64,000 nucleotides of DNA, taken from positions 1 through 64,000 of the forward strand of contig CBDCUP010000013.1 in assembly GCA_965222655.1 (NCBI GenBank). Reading direction: 5' to 3'. Source of the stretch: CAUZIZ01 sp965222655 (GTDB lineage Bacteria > Acidobacteriota > UBA6911 > RPQK01 > JAJDTT01). The first letter of the stretch is position 1. Each line of letters starts with the position of its first letter. The translations under genes and the position numbers were made by a program. The notes below the pieces were generated by a model that was not told where the DNA came from, searched no databases, and worked only from the letters and a program-made list of their open reading frames with translations. Of this stretch, positions 1 to 9,741 are shown one piece after another.

Positions 1-3000
1 TCAATTCGACCCGAACTGAGGAGCACGATAAGCCCGATTGGCGCGGCGGTTGACTGGAGGTAGTCGCGAACCTGATCGTGATACATTGCAATCTGTTCCG
101 CCCCGGGATTCACGTCACTCTTCCAGTCCACGACTACGTCAATGTGGCCTTCTTCATCAATGGCAACGGCGTCGGCAATGCCGGCCGTAAGAGTCGCCGC
201 ACAGTCTTCGATAGTGCTTGCATAGACCCGGAATTCAGGAACCAACCGTGGCCACAGGGCCGTCAGTTCCGGGAGTTGCAACGTACGTACGACCGTGGCG
301 GCCATCTCGGCGCTGGATGGCCCCGCCGCCGCATCTTGCGCATCCTTATGCCCCAGTTGTGTAATGAGCTCAGCAGCACGCATTTGCAATGGTTCTACAT
401 CTCCCAGGGTTTCGCCGGTGAGCACTTCTTCCATCAGCTTGTGCAGGATTAAGCCACGCTCTCGACCGCCCTGGATATACGCCCCTTCGGTCTCTTCCGG
501 CACGGCTTCAAGGGCTGCTTCGGCGCTTGCAAACACGGCCTCCGGCTCTTCCATAGGCTCCTCCGGGTCCTCATGGCGGCTGGGCTGATGCCATGATATG
601 CGCCGCTGGTTGCCAGCGATGGCTGCTGCCTCCCGCTCCCATGTTGCGGCATCCTGAGCGTTGGGGCCACCGCCGACCCCCGCCGCCGGCGCTCCCTTAA
701 GCCGTGCGCCATCGAAAGGAGGAAGAGCCTCGATGTCGATGTTTATCAGGCTGAGCCAATCGCCCTCGATGCGTTCGTTTTGTCTGGGGAGCAGCAACAG
801 GTCCCGCGCACGGGTCAGAGCGACATACCAAAGACGGATCCGTTCGCGGCGCAGTTCCTCGGTTTCCTCCTGGCACACCGTTTCATAGTCAAGACTCGGA
901 AAGCCGAATACCTTGAAGTGGACGCTGTCGTCCCGGCGCCGGTAAAGAAACCCCATATCCGACCAAGGTTTGGTTGTCGAATTGATGGGAATCACGATGG
1001 GCCATTCCAGACCCTTGGCCGAATGCATGGTGATGATTGAAACGGCATCCGCTTCGGCGTCCGGTCGGCCTTCCGCTTGGGTGTCTCCGTCGTTCCAGCG
1101 CTGCCAAAGTGCGCGGGCAAAGTCCCCGATTCCGCGCCCGCCATAGGCCCGCGCCATTTCCAGAACGAGTTCAACGTTGGCGAGCGCCCGTTCGGCACCC
1201 CGCGGATGACGTGCCTTCAAGATCGGCCGCACATGCAGCTCTTCAACGGCCTCCGCAAGCAGATGATAGGGCGTGGTCCGCCGGGCCTTGCGTGCCAAAT
1301 TTTGCAGCACGGTGAGGGTTTGCCGAAGCACATCGCTGCCGATCCGCTCCGGATCGGTCCACAGGTTGAGGCGGTCCGCGCCTTGCGCTTGGGCCTGTAG
1401 CGCCTCGATCTCATCGGCGATCCGTTCTTCGGTGAGACCGACCAAAGGTCCCCGGATTAATGCACCAAACGCCAATGTGTCGCGGGAATCCGCGATTGCC
1501 CGGGTGACCGCGATCAGGTCCTGGACTTCCTGTCGGCGAAAGAAGCCCTTGCCCGCCTGTGTGGCGATGGGGATCTCGCACCGCTCCAAAGCCTGTTCAT
1601 AAATCCAAAGGCTGGTCCCGGTTGGGGCGAGCAGAGCGATATCGACGGCCCGCGCGGGCCGGAATTCGTGCTCATCCTTGTCCCAAACGGGATAAGCTCC
1701 GATCAGGCACCGCACGATGTCGGTCACAACCACCGCTTCCTCCCGGCGGATGCGATCGACGATCAAGTTTCCCTTGGTGTTCTTGTGCCGGTCGTCCAGC
1801 GCCATATCAAAGGCCGCGATGCTGGGTTCATCGCCGGAAGATCTTGTTGCCCTAAGCGCTGTAAAGCCGGGCTGTCCCTGTGCTTCGTCAAGCATCTCCT
1901 GAAAATGCTCATTGACATATTCCAGAATGGGTTCCCGCGTCCGGAAGTTGGACGAGATTTTCAGGATGGATGCCGGATCATGTTCTGAAAGCGCCTGCTT
2001 GGCCACAAGGTAGGTTTGCACATCCGCCCCGCGGAACCGGTAAATCGCCTGTTTCGGATCCCCTACAAGAAACAGTGCGCCGGGACGAATGGCGTGTTCA
2101 TGCCAGGGGGATGCCGGATCGCCCTCACCGGCAAGCCGCCAAATGATCTCAGCCTGGACGGGATCGGTATCCTGAAATTCATCGACCAAGATGTGTGAAT
2201 AACGCTCTGCCAGCGCCCTGCGTACCGCTTCGTCGCTTTTGAGGAGATCACGGGCATGATGTAGCAGGTCGTCGAAATCAAGAAGAGCGGCACCACGCTT
2301 ATAGTCCCGGTACAGATCCCGAAGCGCGTCAAACTCGGCGACAAAGCGTTCGAACGCGAGAGCGCCGAGTCCGGAGCAAACCGCGTCATAGGCCTCGGCA
2401 CAAGCGCTGTAATGCGCTTCACCGGCGGCGCTGAGCTGCTCACCGTGCGCCACGCTTCTGCCCACGGCTTTTGCCGCATCTTTCCACCTTGTCTTGACCC
2501 GCCACTGCTTAAATTCCTTTTGCCCCTTCTTGCAGGCTGAGGGCGGCTCATGGAAAAGAAGCTCGGCGATGCGGCGGCCAGTCAGAGTTTGCGAGGCAGC
2601 CTCCCGTGCCAAATCGGCAACCCGCCCGAGATCATTGATCCGGCCGGCGGTGACCGGTTCCACCACACCGCAATCGTTATACCAGGCGGCAAATGCGTTG
2701 GCCGCGTCCGTGATCTTTGCCAATGCCGCTTGATCGGTTTTCGCACCGGCGGCCTGCGCCGTCCGGTGGACTTTTAGAAATTGTGCCGTGTGTTTGATCA
2801 GTTCCAGTGTTTCATCGGGTGCCCTCAGCAGGAGCTCGGCAAAGAAATCCTCCTCACCGCCGAAATCCTCCATCGGCGGAATGCGCCCTAACCCCTCGGC
2901 GGCCCGGTCACGTCCGAACCGAGCCGAAAGCCACGCCTCCATCAGATCCTGGTAGGCGAGTTCCGCTGCCGCGGGATCGATAATAGTCGCACCCGGATCG

Positions 3001-3416
3001 AGGCCGGTTTCCACCGGGTAGGGCCGGATCAATTGCTGGCAGAATCCGTGGATTGTGGTGCAGGTGATTTCGTCCAGCGCCCCGGCGCCATTCTGAAGAT
3101 GGGTCATCTGCGTCTCGGTCAGACCCACCGGCAACGCCTCGGCAAGCTCAACGGGAATCTCGCCGGACAGAAGAGCCCGCACGATGCTCTCTATCCGCTC
3201 TAGCAGTTCTGCGGCGGCAGCCTCCGTGAATGTAATTGCGGCAATGGCCTTCGGATGAATGCCGGCGCCGATGAGCAGTGCCACGCGACCGGCCAGGAGA
3301 GCTGTCTTTCCGCTACCCGCGCCCGCCTCGACCAGGAGGGAGCGCTCATGATCTGTCAGAGCCGCGATCCGCGCCGTGGAATCCGGGAGTTGGGGGACTG
3401 TGTGATCTCCGGCCAT
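1..3416 (-). CDS. addA: AddA-like helicase-nuclease (partial, 3' end off window)
   Basis: UvrD/Rep superfamily 1 helicase fused to a C-terminal nuclease. It would be the motor subunit of an AddAB recombination and end-resection complex. The frame is open from the ATG at 3416 to the window edge, about 1138 codons. Visible motifs are Walker A (AGAGSGKT, residues about 31-38), AITFTEAAAAEL, TTIHGFCQQLIRPYPVE, the DEFQDTDPVQAE Walker B region near 2140-2190, and GDPKQAIYRFRGADV. Near the left edge is a PD-(D/E)XK-type stretch, DEEGHIDVVVDWKSD, so only the last residues are missing. The start lies 2 nt after the addB stop, so translation is probably coupled. The addB-then-addA order and the sizes fit alphaproteobacterial-style AddAB. 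Transfer from that group is an inference. A RecB-type or defence-associated helicase is the alternative. Confidence 0.85.
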   Translation of the reverse strand, partial: MAGDHTVPQLPDSTARIAALTDHERSLLVEAGAGSGKTALLAGRVALLIGAGIHPKAIAAITFTEAAAAELLERIESIVRALLSGEIPVELAEALPVGLTETQMTHLQNGAGALDEITCTTIHGFCQQLIRPYPVETGLDPGATIIDPAAAELAYQDLMEAWLSARFGRDRAAEGLGRIPPMEDFGGEEDFFAELLLRAPDETLELIKHTAQFLKVHRTAQAAGAKTDQAALAKITDAANAFAAWYNDCGVVEPVTAGRINDLGRVADLAREAASQTLTGRRIAELLFHEPPSACKKGQKEFKQWRVKTRWKDAAKAVGRSVAHGEQLSAAGEAHYSACAEAYDAVCSGLGALAFERFVAEFDALRDLYRDYKRGAALLDFDDLLHHARDLLKSDEAVRRALAERYSHILVDEFQDTDPVQAEIIWRLAGEGDPASPWHEHAIRPGALFLVGDPKQAIYRFRGADVQTYLVAKQALSEHDPASILKISSNFRTREPILEYVNEHFQEMLDEAQGQPGFTALRATRSSGDEPSIAAFDMALDDRHKNTKGNLIVDRIRREEAVVVTDIVRCLIGAYPVWDKDEHEFRPARAVDIALLAPTGTSLWIYEQALERCEIPIATQAGKGFFRRQEVQDLIAVTRAIADSRDTLAFGALIRGPLVGLTEERIADEIEALQAQAQGADRLNLWTDPERIGSDVLRQTLTVLQNLARKARRTTPYHLLAEAVEELHVRPILKARHPRGAERALANVELVLEMARAYGGRGIGDFARALWQRWNDGDTQAEGRPDAEADAVSIITMHSAKGLEWPIVIPINSTTKPWSDMGFLYRRRDDSVHFKVFGFPSLDYETVCQEETEELRRERIRLWYVALTRARDLLLLPRQNERIEGDWLSLINIDIEALPPFDGARLKGAPAAGVGGGPNAQDAATWEREAAAIAGNQRRISWHQPSRHEDPEEPMEEPEAVFASAEAALEAVPEETEGAYIQGGRERGLILHKLMEEVLTGETLGDVEPLQMRAAELITQLGHKDAQDAAAGPSSAEMAATVVRTLQLPELTALWPRLVPEFRVYASTIEDCAATLTAGIADAVAIDEEGHIDVVVDWKSDVNPGAEQIAMYHDQVRDYLQSTAAPIGLIVLLSSGRI

Positions 3417-3418
3417 TT

Positions 3419-6130
3419 TCAAGGCTCCTCCCACACCGGCGCAATGGTAGCGAGAGCCTCGGCGGCGAACGGAAGTTTTGTCGCGAGGTAGCTTTCCTTC
3501 GCGCCGCCCGGCAGCGCAAAGGCCAAATCGTACCAGCTCTCCTCCGCGGCAGGGCCGGGAAGCGCTTTTCCTTCGGCAAACGAAGCAGAGGCCGCCGCCA
3601 GGAATTCGGCAAGCCTTTCCAGTGTTCCTTCCGGGTCATCGAGGTGCTGTGGCGAATTGCCTCGGCGCGGATAAAGAAGACGCGCTTCCACTTGCGGCTG
3701 GGTGCCGATCAACACTTTGACCGCGAATGCGTAAAGGCACCGCTGCAATTCTGTGCCCCCCTTGATCTGAGGCGGACGCACGCGCAGTTTCCCCGACTTG
3801 TAATCCGTCACCCGCGCACGGCTTCGGTCTCCGGCAAGGTCAAGACGGTCGATCGATCCACCGATGCGAATCTCCGTGCCCGCGATGGTGACTTTCGACA
3901 TAGGGTCCCACGGCAGCGCGATACGGGCGTCTTCGCTGAGAGCCTCCGCTCGCGGATCGGCCCCGAACGGAATTTCGGCCCAACTGTGCTGATCCGGCAA
4001 AGACTCTTCGTCCAGAGTCAACGCGGCTATAGCAAGTTCCATCGCCTCGGCCCGCTTGCGAGCCCAGACTACGGGAGGCGGCACAGGTCGGGATTCGTCC
4101 CACCGTGTTCTCACGATCGCTGCAGCCTGCTCGATAGCTTGTCCAATCGCCCCGGTCGAAGCGCCGACAAACCCGCCGCCTCCAGCATCCTCTAGCCGGG
4201 TCACCGCTTCTTCGAGAATTTCGTGCAGCAGGTTGCCGAAGGCGAGCGGGTCGAGTGTTAGAGGCTCATCCGTTTCCTCGGGTTCTCTCCATCCAAAGCC
4301 GTAAGTCCAGAGATAGCCCAGGGGATCACGGAGCAGCTTCATCAACGAACTCGCGGATTGCCGCCGGTCGAGTGCCCGGACCAGCAAGGGGTGGTTGCTC
4401 CTTACCAGGCCGTCGTGACCGGAAAGCGTCTTCCGGTGCCAGTCGATCCAGGTCTGCCGCGCCGACATCGCGCGAGGCAGCCCGGCGAATTCGTCGGGCC
4501 GGGCCATCCACCGGTCGCTTGCGCTTGCGGCATGTTCGGGTTCCCGGCTCTGCGCGAGGAAGGCTTCGCCAAGCTGGTGCGGATAAAGCGGAGAAATGCC
4601 ATTTAGCCGTCCTTCGCTATCCCGCCGCGCCCTCGAACAGACGACTTCGTCGTCCGTCATGTTGCGGATGGTCTGAAAGTCGCGCCGGTCCGCTTCGTGA
4701 ACGGGCAGGGGATCGAGACGCTCTGCCGCGATGATGTGATTCGGAAGAAGCGGATCTTCACTAGCGCGCCGTGGCCAGGAACGCGAGGTCAGCCCGACAA
4801 GCCAAGAAAGGGGTCGGGGAACAGCGGCGATGGCCGATGCCGGCCCCCAGACGATGGCGGCGCCGGGCTCAACCCCGTCATCGACACGCAGCCCGGCCAG
4901 GGTGATGTCCAGGGCAGCCGGAGGTCCCTCCGTCAGCGCTTTGCGCCAAACTGCAAGCGCCTTTCCGTCGAGAAGCCGATCGCCGATCGCTGCCGATTCC
5001 ATCAGGCCTTTGCTCAGTGTCTCGATGATCTCTTCCAGCAAAGGCCGATGGTCTTTGCCATCGGAGAAATCCCTCGGTGCCAACGCGGCAATGGCCCTCC
5101 TCCAACGGGCTGCGTCCAGCAACGGGGCTCCCTCTGGCAAGGCCCGCCACCAGTCGCCCGGCAGGGCGTTAAAGTGCTTGCATTGTGAGCGGAGGAGTGC
5201 CACGAAACGGACCATGCGCGAGCGCGAAAATCCGCGCAGAAGGATTTCGGCAAGAGCCGCGTCCAGTTGCCCTTCGGCGGTCGAAAGCGCTGACCGGCCA
5301 TGAATGAAGTGGAGGGGCAAATTCGCGGCTTCCGCCAGCGCCAGCATGTGATCATCCCAGAACTCGGGCGATGCTGTCGTGATCGCAATCTGTTGGGGCA
5401 GTGCTCCTCGGGCAAGATGCTGCCGGGCCCACCGCAGGGCTTCCAAAATTTCGTGCCGCTGGCTAGCACAGGACACAGTCCGGACGGATGGCGCCGACGG
5501 CGGCGTTGTCTCAACTGCGATCCCGGTGTCTAGCAGCCAACTTGGGGGTTCCCTTGCTTCCGCCACCCAGGCAAGGTCTGTTTCCCGGTGAACCAGTGAC
5601 AATAATGGCCGCCACACCGGTGACATCTCGGTGCGGCCGTGGATCTCGATGCGGCCGAAGATTGAGCGGGTATGGCCGACCCGTTGGGCCACCGCCGCTA
5701 CCAGGTCCCGTGGCCGGACCTGAGGGTTCGGCAGCTTCGAAAGCACTTCTCTTTCAAGAACCGCCAACGAGGCAAGGCGCGCTCCCCCCGTTTCGTTGCC
5801 CGCAGCCTTCGCTTCCTCATCCAGCTTCAAGCCTGCAGTCCATGCCTTCCACAAACTCGCTGCTGCCGCACGTTGAAAGCCGGGTAGTGCCTTGATCTTG
5901 TCGAATTCTCCCAGTGGCTCAGCGACAGCCGCCGCCACCGCGTCCTTGAGGTCATCCGAAGTGATGGCTTGGAGGAATCCGCCTGCAAGCCGGGCGACAA
6001 GCTGCTCAAGAGTGACAATCAGCAGACCCTGCTCACCGTCAATCGCGGCTTGCGTTCGATGGCTTCGCCACGCGTAGCGACTATGCACTACAAGCGTTCT
6101 GAGAGTCCCACTTGCCAACTTTCGAGTCAT
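3419..6130 (-). CDS. addB: AddB-like nuclease subunit (double-strand break repair)
   Basis: 903-aa partner of the downstream addA. AddB proteins carry a degenerate helicase core and a C-terminal RecB-like nuclease, and with AddA they resect double-strand DNA ends. The N-terminus (TLRTLVVHSRYAWRSH) lacks a convincing Walker A, as expected for the alphaproteobacterial type. The C-terminal nuclease motif is visible near residues 755-785 (GGSIDRLDL followed by ARVTDYKSGK), with a downstream LQRCLYAFAV helix corresponding to the QxxxY motif region. The start at 6130 is supported by AGGAAGG six bases upstream. The gene is intact. It ends next to an IS6 element on its 5' side, which may have separated the pair from its original neighbours. 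The pair could serve general recombination or belong to the defence cluster further right. The sequence does not decide. Confidence 0.85.
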   Translation of the reverse strand: MTRKLASGTLRTLVVHSRYAWRSHRTQAAIDGEQGLLIVTLEQLVARLAGGFLQAITSDDLKDAVAAAVAEPLGEFDKIKALPGFQRAAAASLWKAWTAGLKLDEEAKAAGNETGGARLASLAVLEREVLSKLPNPQVRPRDLVAAVAQRVGHTRSIFGRIEIHGRTEMSPVWRPLLSLVHRETDLAWVAEAREPPSWLLDTGIAVETTPPSAPSVRTVSCASQRHEILEALRWARQHLARGALPQQIAITTASPEFWDDHMLALAEAANLPLHFIHGRSALSTAEGQLDAALAEILLRGFSRSRMVRFVALLRSQCKHFNALPGDWWRALPEGAPLLDAARWRRAIAALAPRDFSDGKDHRPLLEEIIETLSKGLMESAAIGDRLLDGKALAVWRKALTEGPPAALDITLAGLRVDDGVEPGAAIVWGPASAIAAVPRPLSWLVGLTSRSWPRRASEDPLLPNHIIAAERLDPLPVHEADRRDFQTIRNMTDDEVVCSRARRDSEGRLNGISPLYPHQLGEAFLAQSREPEHAASASDRWMARPDEFAGLPRAMSARQTWIDWHRKTLSGHDGLVRSNHPLLVRALDRRQSASSLMKLLRDPLGYLWTYGFGWREPEETDEPLTLDPLAFGNLLHEILEEAVTRLEDAGGGGFVGASTGAIGQAIEQAAAIVRTRWDESRPVPPPVVWARKRAEAMELAIAALTLDEESLPDQHSWAEIPFGADPRAEALSEDARIALPWDPMSKVTIAGTEIRIGGSIDRLDLAGDRSRARVTDYKSGKLRVRPPQIKGGTELQRCLYAFAVKVLIGTQPQVEARLLYPRRGNSPQHLDDPEGTLERLAEFLAAASASFAEGKALPGPAAEESWYDLAFALPGGAKESYLATKLPFAAEALATIAPVWEEP

Positions 6131-6131
6131 A

Positions 6132-6161
6132 CCTTCCTAACCAGTTGTGTGAGAATTTATA
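6132..6161 (-). promoter_or_regulatory. Probable -10 box and RBS of addB
   Basis: On the minus strand an AGGAAGG ribosome-binding site sits just upstream of the addB ATG. A TATAAATT -10-like box lies about 25-30 bases from the start. No good -35 is visible at 17 bases, so the promoter call is weak while the RBS is clear. Confidence 0.35.
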
Positions 6162-6235
6162 AGGGTGCTCTTGGCACGGTTGAGCATCCCCGGCATCCTT
6201 ACGGTCATCTGTTTCTCGCCGGTGGCCTGTATGCT

Positions 6236-7048
6236 GCGGGCATTGTCACGTTAATCGTGTTGGGCCGCAAAGGCCCGCATGGATTCCCTTTCAGGCGGCC
6301 GCACTCGCACTTTCCCATACATTGAATGCGTCTTTTCGAAATCGTTTGAATGTGAATCTGTTGCGTAAATGCCGCTGGACATAAAAGGTATTGTAAACGG
6401 CGGATTGAATGTTCAGAAAGTGTTGGGCCGAACCCGGTGATTTGAAACGCTGCTGTTTTCGTTCTCGACGCCGGACGGGCTGATGCGAATTCTCGGCACG
6501 ATGATTCGCACGCTTATTGTCGATGTGTTGAGCCGTCAGGCCGAGGGTTCGAATGGCGACGTGATAGGACCTGAGTTATCGGTTGTGATCCGGGCGGGTG
6601 TCCAGCCTTGTTTCTTCAGCAGTTTGCGCATCAACTTCAATGCTGCTTTGGCGTTCCGCTTCGATTGCACGAGGAAATCCAGGACCTCGCCTCCATTGTC
6701 AATCGCGCGCCATAACCAATAACGCTGCCCACGAATCACGATGACCATCTCATCAAGATGCCAATAGCCGTTGGGAATGGGTCGCATGTGGCGCAGGTTT
6801 TGGGCAATCGGCGCACCAAACTTGAGGAACCAGCGCCGTACGCTCTCGTAGGAAATATCCAGACCTCGCTCCGCAAGAAGATCCTCCACATCCCGATAGC
6901 TCAGAGTGAACCTGGCATAGAGCCAAACGGCGCGTCGAATGATTTCCGGTGGAAAGCGGTGACGTTTGAAGGAGATGGTGTCCATCCCCAAAAGGCTACA
7001 CCGAAATCACCAGATCGAGATTGGAGCGCTTAACGTGACAATGCCCGC
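6236..7048 (-). mobile_element. IS6-family insertion sequence
   Basis: About 813 bp bounded by near-perfect 19-bp inverted repeats, GCGGGCATTGTCACGTTAA at 6236-6254 and its complement at 7030-7048. It encloses one IS6-type transposase gene on the minus strand. Length and architecture are typical for IS6/IS26-like elements, which usually make 8-bp target duplications. None is visible here, which suggests recombination across the copy or decay. Confidence 0.85.
6291..6991 (-). pseudogene. IS6-family DDE transposase, frameshifted
   Basis: The N-terminal frame (6536-6991) begins MGMDTISFKRHRFPPEIIRR and includes the WHLDEMVI catalytic region and VLDFLVQSKRNAKAALKLMR. After ARITTDN the reading frame shifts by one base near 6575. 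The rest continues in a second frame as LRSYHVAIRTLGLTAQH, NHRAENSHQPVRRRE and QHFLNIQSAVYNTFYVQRH to a stop at 6291, giving a full IS6 transposase of about 233 residues. A single-base deletion therefore explains the break. It could be a real inactivating mutation or a sequencing error. The DDE catalytic set is otherwise present across the two frames. Confidence 0.85.
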
Positions 7049-7086
7049 GGGCGGAGCCCGCGTCTTGGGATGGCCGTCACGGGTGC

Positions 7087-7140
7087 CGAGAGGCCTGCCT
7101 TGAGGTCGACGAATCGATCCCGGAGGGGTGGCCTCTCGGG
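7087..7140. repeat. Inverted repeat between IS6 and membrane ORF
   Basis: CCGAGAGGCC and its complement GGCCTCTCGG flank about 34 bases just upstream of the 7164 ORF. It could form a hairpin in the leader. Function unknown. Confidence 0.4.
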
Positions 7141-7163
7141 ACACCGTGGTAAGCTCAATCCGC

Positions 7164-7536
7164 ATGATACGAACGCTGAAGCTCTCGCTGTGGCTGCCGA
7201 TTGGCGTGGTCGTTCTGTCGGTGATCCGGTTCGGCTTCGACCCGAGTTTCTCTACCGGTTTCGTCCCTATGCTGTTCTCCCTGCCCGCGATGGTCTTCGG
7301 ACTCGTCTTCGCCTGGCCCGGCGGCATCCCGCTGACGCGCGCCCTGGAGCGGCTGCATCCGGTTTCCCGGCCGGGCGCCGCCACCATCGGCGGTCTGTTC
7401 GGACCCGCCCGGCATCTGGATCTACGCCGGGATCGTCTCGCTCCCGGCGTGGCTGGTGCTGTGGCTCCTGCGGTGGCGCGCCCGCCGTCTGGCGGCGTTG
7501 GGCGGCAGCGAGCAAGGCGAGGCAGGGCTTTCGTGA
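7164..7536 (+). pseudogene. Small inner-membrane protein, frameshifted
   Basis: From ATG 7164 the protein reads MIRTLKLSLWLPIGVVVLSV, then a second hydrophobic span (FVPMLFSLPAMVFGLVFAWP) and GGIPLTRALERLHPVSRPG. At GGLFGPA, near 7400, removing one C shifts the frame into a third membrane-like helix, GIWIYAGIVSLPAWLVLWLL, then RWRARRLAALGG, ending at a TGA at 7534-7536. The unshifted frame instead gives an Arg/Ala-rich tail with no membrane character. The intended product was therefore a protein of about 123 residues with three transmembrane segments. The break is either real decay or a homopolymer error in a run of C. Family not recognised. Confidence 0.55.
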
Positions 7537-7567
7537 TATAGGCCCCGATCCATGCAACAACGCTCTG

Positions 7568-7864
7568 TTAGTTGAGTTGCGACCGATCCTGCATATCCAT
7601 CTGGGCCCCCAGATCTCGAAGCGCCTCCATCTTCGCTTTCATCTCGGAAGGGCCGATCACCCGGAGAGTGTCAAATAGCTCTCGTAGGCTCTCCGGTCCC
7701 AACCCACAAAAGTTCAAGGCATCGCGGGCCTGGGCGCAGTGGGGGCAGAGTGTCTGTTCGGTTCCGCTGTCTTCATTCGCGCCGCCGCACAGCGTGATCG
7801 ACTCGGTGGCCAACTCGCCCACCCAGTCCACGCACAAGTGGTGATAACGTCCTTGGTTCTTCAT
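7568..7864 (-). CDS. Small hypothetical protein with Cys pairs
   Basis: The protein starts at MKNQGRYHHLCVDWVGELA, preceded by TAAGG, and is 98 residues long. The frame is also open further upstream to 7942. It contains a His/Cys cluster (HHLCVDW), an isolated Cys (ITLCGG), and a CPHC knuckle (EQTLCPHCAQARD) that could bind a metal. A charged helical tail (SEMKAKMEALRDLGAQMD) follows. It stands alone between a decayed membrane gene and the tail of a broken surface-protein gene. Family not recognised. Confidence 0.5.
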   Translation of the reverse strand: MKNQGRYHHLCVDWVGELATESITLCGGANEDSGTEQTLCPHCAQARDALNFCGLGPESLRELFDTLRVIGPSEMKAKMEALRDLGAQMDMQDRSQLN

Positions 7865-8017
7865 GGCCTTACAGATTACCTCAGTTGTGCTTCCCGGTCG
7901 GGGTTGCGTAAAGCAACAATCCCACTCCCAACGGGTTTTCAAGAACCTCTGTCTAAAATAGGGACTCTATCGCAATTTCCGCTACGAACAAACGACCCGA
8001 CCGACCGCTGTCCCTGT

Positions 8018-9741
8018 CTATTCCTGAGCATCCGTCTCTCTCTCCACCGGAATCACCGGCAGCGTGGTGAAGATGCGGTTGCCGGCATCCAGCTCCACGG
8101 CCACTCCAGTGAACATCCCCTCCCCGGGCGGTGCCGTGCAGCGCACGGATCCCACGAAGTCGGACGTATAAGCACCGGTGAACATCTCTTCGATGTACAG
8201 GGCCTCCTGTCCGTTGGCTGCCAGAGGAATCTCCATCTCTTCGAGCACCATGCCCTCTTGCATCAATCGGCAGGTCACCACCAGCTCGGACTCGCTCAGA
8301 TTCCGGATCGCCGCTGCGGTGCTGAGATTCCCCTCCCGGCGAACCGGGAAGAGGGCGTCCGTTAGAGGCAGGCTGGCTCCCACCCCGGCCACCCCAATGT
8401 TCGGAAGGCCGAAGCGTAGGACTCCGCCCATAGGACCGTTCGAGACCGCCTTCACCGACCCGCTCATTACCTCCCCCCGACCATGGGTCGAAATCGTGAG
8501 TTCCCCGAGCGGTTCCATCGCCGTCCGGACGCTCAGGCTGCCGTCTTCCGTGATCTCCAGATCTTCTGTGACGTCCACCACTGTTTCCGCTGCAATCGGA
8601 TTGCCCTCTTTATCGTAAAAGTCGAGGCCGAGCCGGATCGGATGGGTGGCCACATTCACGAATACGAGCTCGGAGGTGATGCCCTCCCCATTGGCGAAAT
8701 GCGCAAAGTCCAGGGTAGACAATTCCGGAGTTGCTTCGTTCTGGTTGGAGGGGACACTATTGCCTGCCTCATTCACCGCCCGCACCTGGAAGGCGTAGGC
8801 CGTGCCGTTGACGAGGCCGGTGACCGTATGGGTGGTGTCGGTGGAACCAATGGAGATCCATTCCCCCGTCTGGTCGATCTGGTACTCGTAATCCGTGATG
8901 ACCACGGCGCCGTCGTCCTCCGGCGCATCCCAGGTCAGCACGACCTGGCCGTCGCCGCCCACGGCCAGTAGATTCGTGGGCGCGTCCGGCAGCGTTTGGC
9001 GGCGGAGGTGGTGGAGAGGCGCAGACGGTCCCCTGGAAATCGATCGTTGCCAGCCACGCCCGAAATGCAGAATCCGCCGGCGCATACAACCTGGTCTCCC
9101 GTATATCCAACACCAAGAGTTGTGACAGCGCTGACAGGGTTCGCGGAAGCCGCCCGCTCAACATATTCTGGGAGAGATACAGATCCTCAAGGTTGGTCAA
9201 GTTCCCCAGTGCCGCCGGGATCCCCCCGCTCAACTCATTCGCGACGAGACGCAGAGCCGTGACGCGGCCGTCCTCGTCCGTTTCGACTCTGTGCCATTCC
9301 GAGAGGGCCTCGTTGCTCAACCAGTTCGTGTCGTCCGTCCAGTTCGCTCCGCCGGTCGCGTTGTAGAGCGCCACCACGCGCCGCCCGGTCCGCCGTGACG
9401 TTGATGGTCACGTCGATGCTGTCCACGCCGCCGTTGCCGTCGGAGACCGAAACCGTCACCGCATAGCTGTCTTTCGTCTCGAAGCCGAGCGCGGCGCTGG
9501 TCTGGAGCTGGCCGCTGGACGGGACGATGCCGAAGTCGGCGGCGTCCGTCCCGCCCAGGGTGTAGGTCAGCGTGTCGCTCATGTTCGCATCCGTCGCCGT
9601 GACGGCAGCGCCGAGGTTCTGGCCCGATGCCGGGTTCTCGGCGACGCTTCGCGTGGTGCTGGTTCCCTCGGTGAAGACCGGCGCGAAGTTGGGCTCGTCC
9701 ACATCCGTGACGTTGATGGTCACGTCGATGCTGTACTTCAC
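8018..9741 (-). pseudogene. Cadherin/LRR/FN3 surface protein remnant with two frameshifts
   Basis: Three overlapping frames form one protein. The first (from 9741) has cadherin-type repeats: SIDVTINVTDVDEPNFAPVF, then a second repeat ending VSVSDGNGGVDSIDVTINVT. After a shift near 9375 come leucine-rich repeats, VALYNATGGANWTDDTNW and NLTNLEDLYLSQNMLSGRLP. After a shift in a proline-rich linker near 9015 comes a fibronectin type III domain (DAPTNLLAVGGDGQVVLTWD to VRAVNEAGNSVPSN). A C-terminal beta-rich domain (DFAHFANGEGITSELVFVNV) ends at 8018, a type I associate with Acidobacteriota secreted proteins. The N-terminus is absent: the repeat begins exactly where the neighbouring helicase gene stops. 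It is a truncated extracellular adhesin or enzyme remnant. Confidence 0.7.

Noticed and set aside
3278..4195. 305-codon plus-strand frame antisense to addA/addB
   Set aside because: Arg/Pro-rich composition with no motifs, opposite a gene with a clear nuclease domain.
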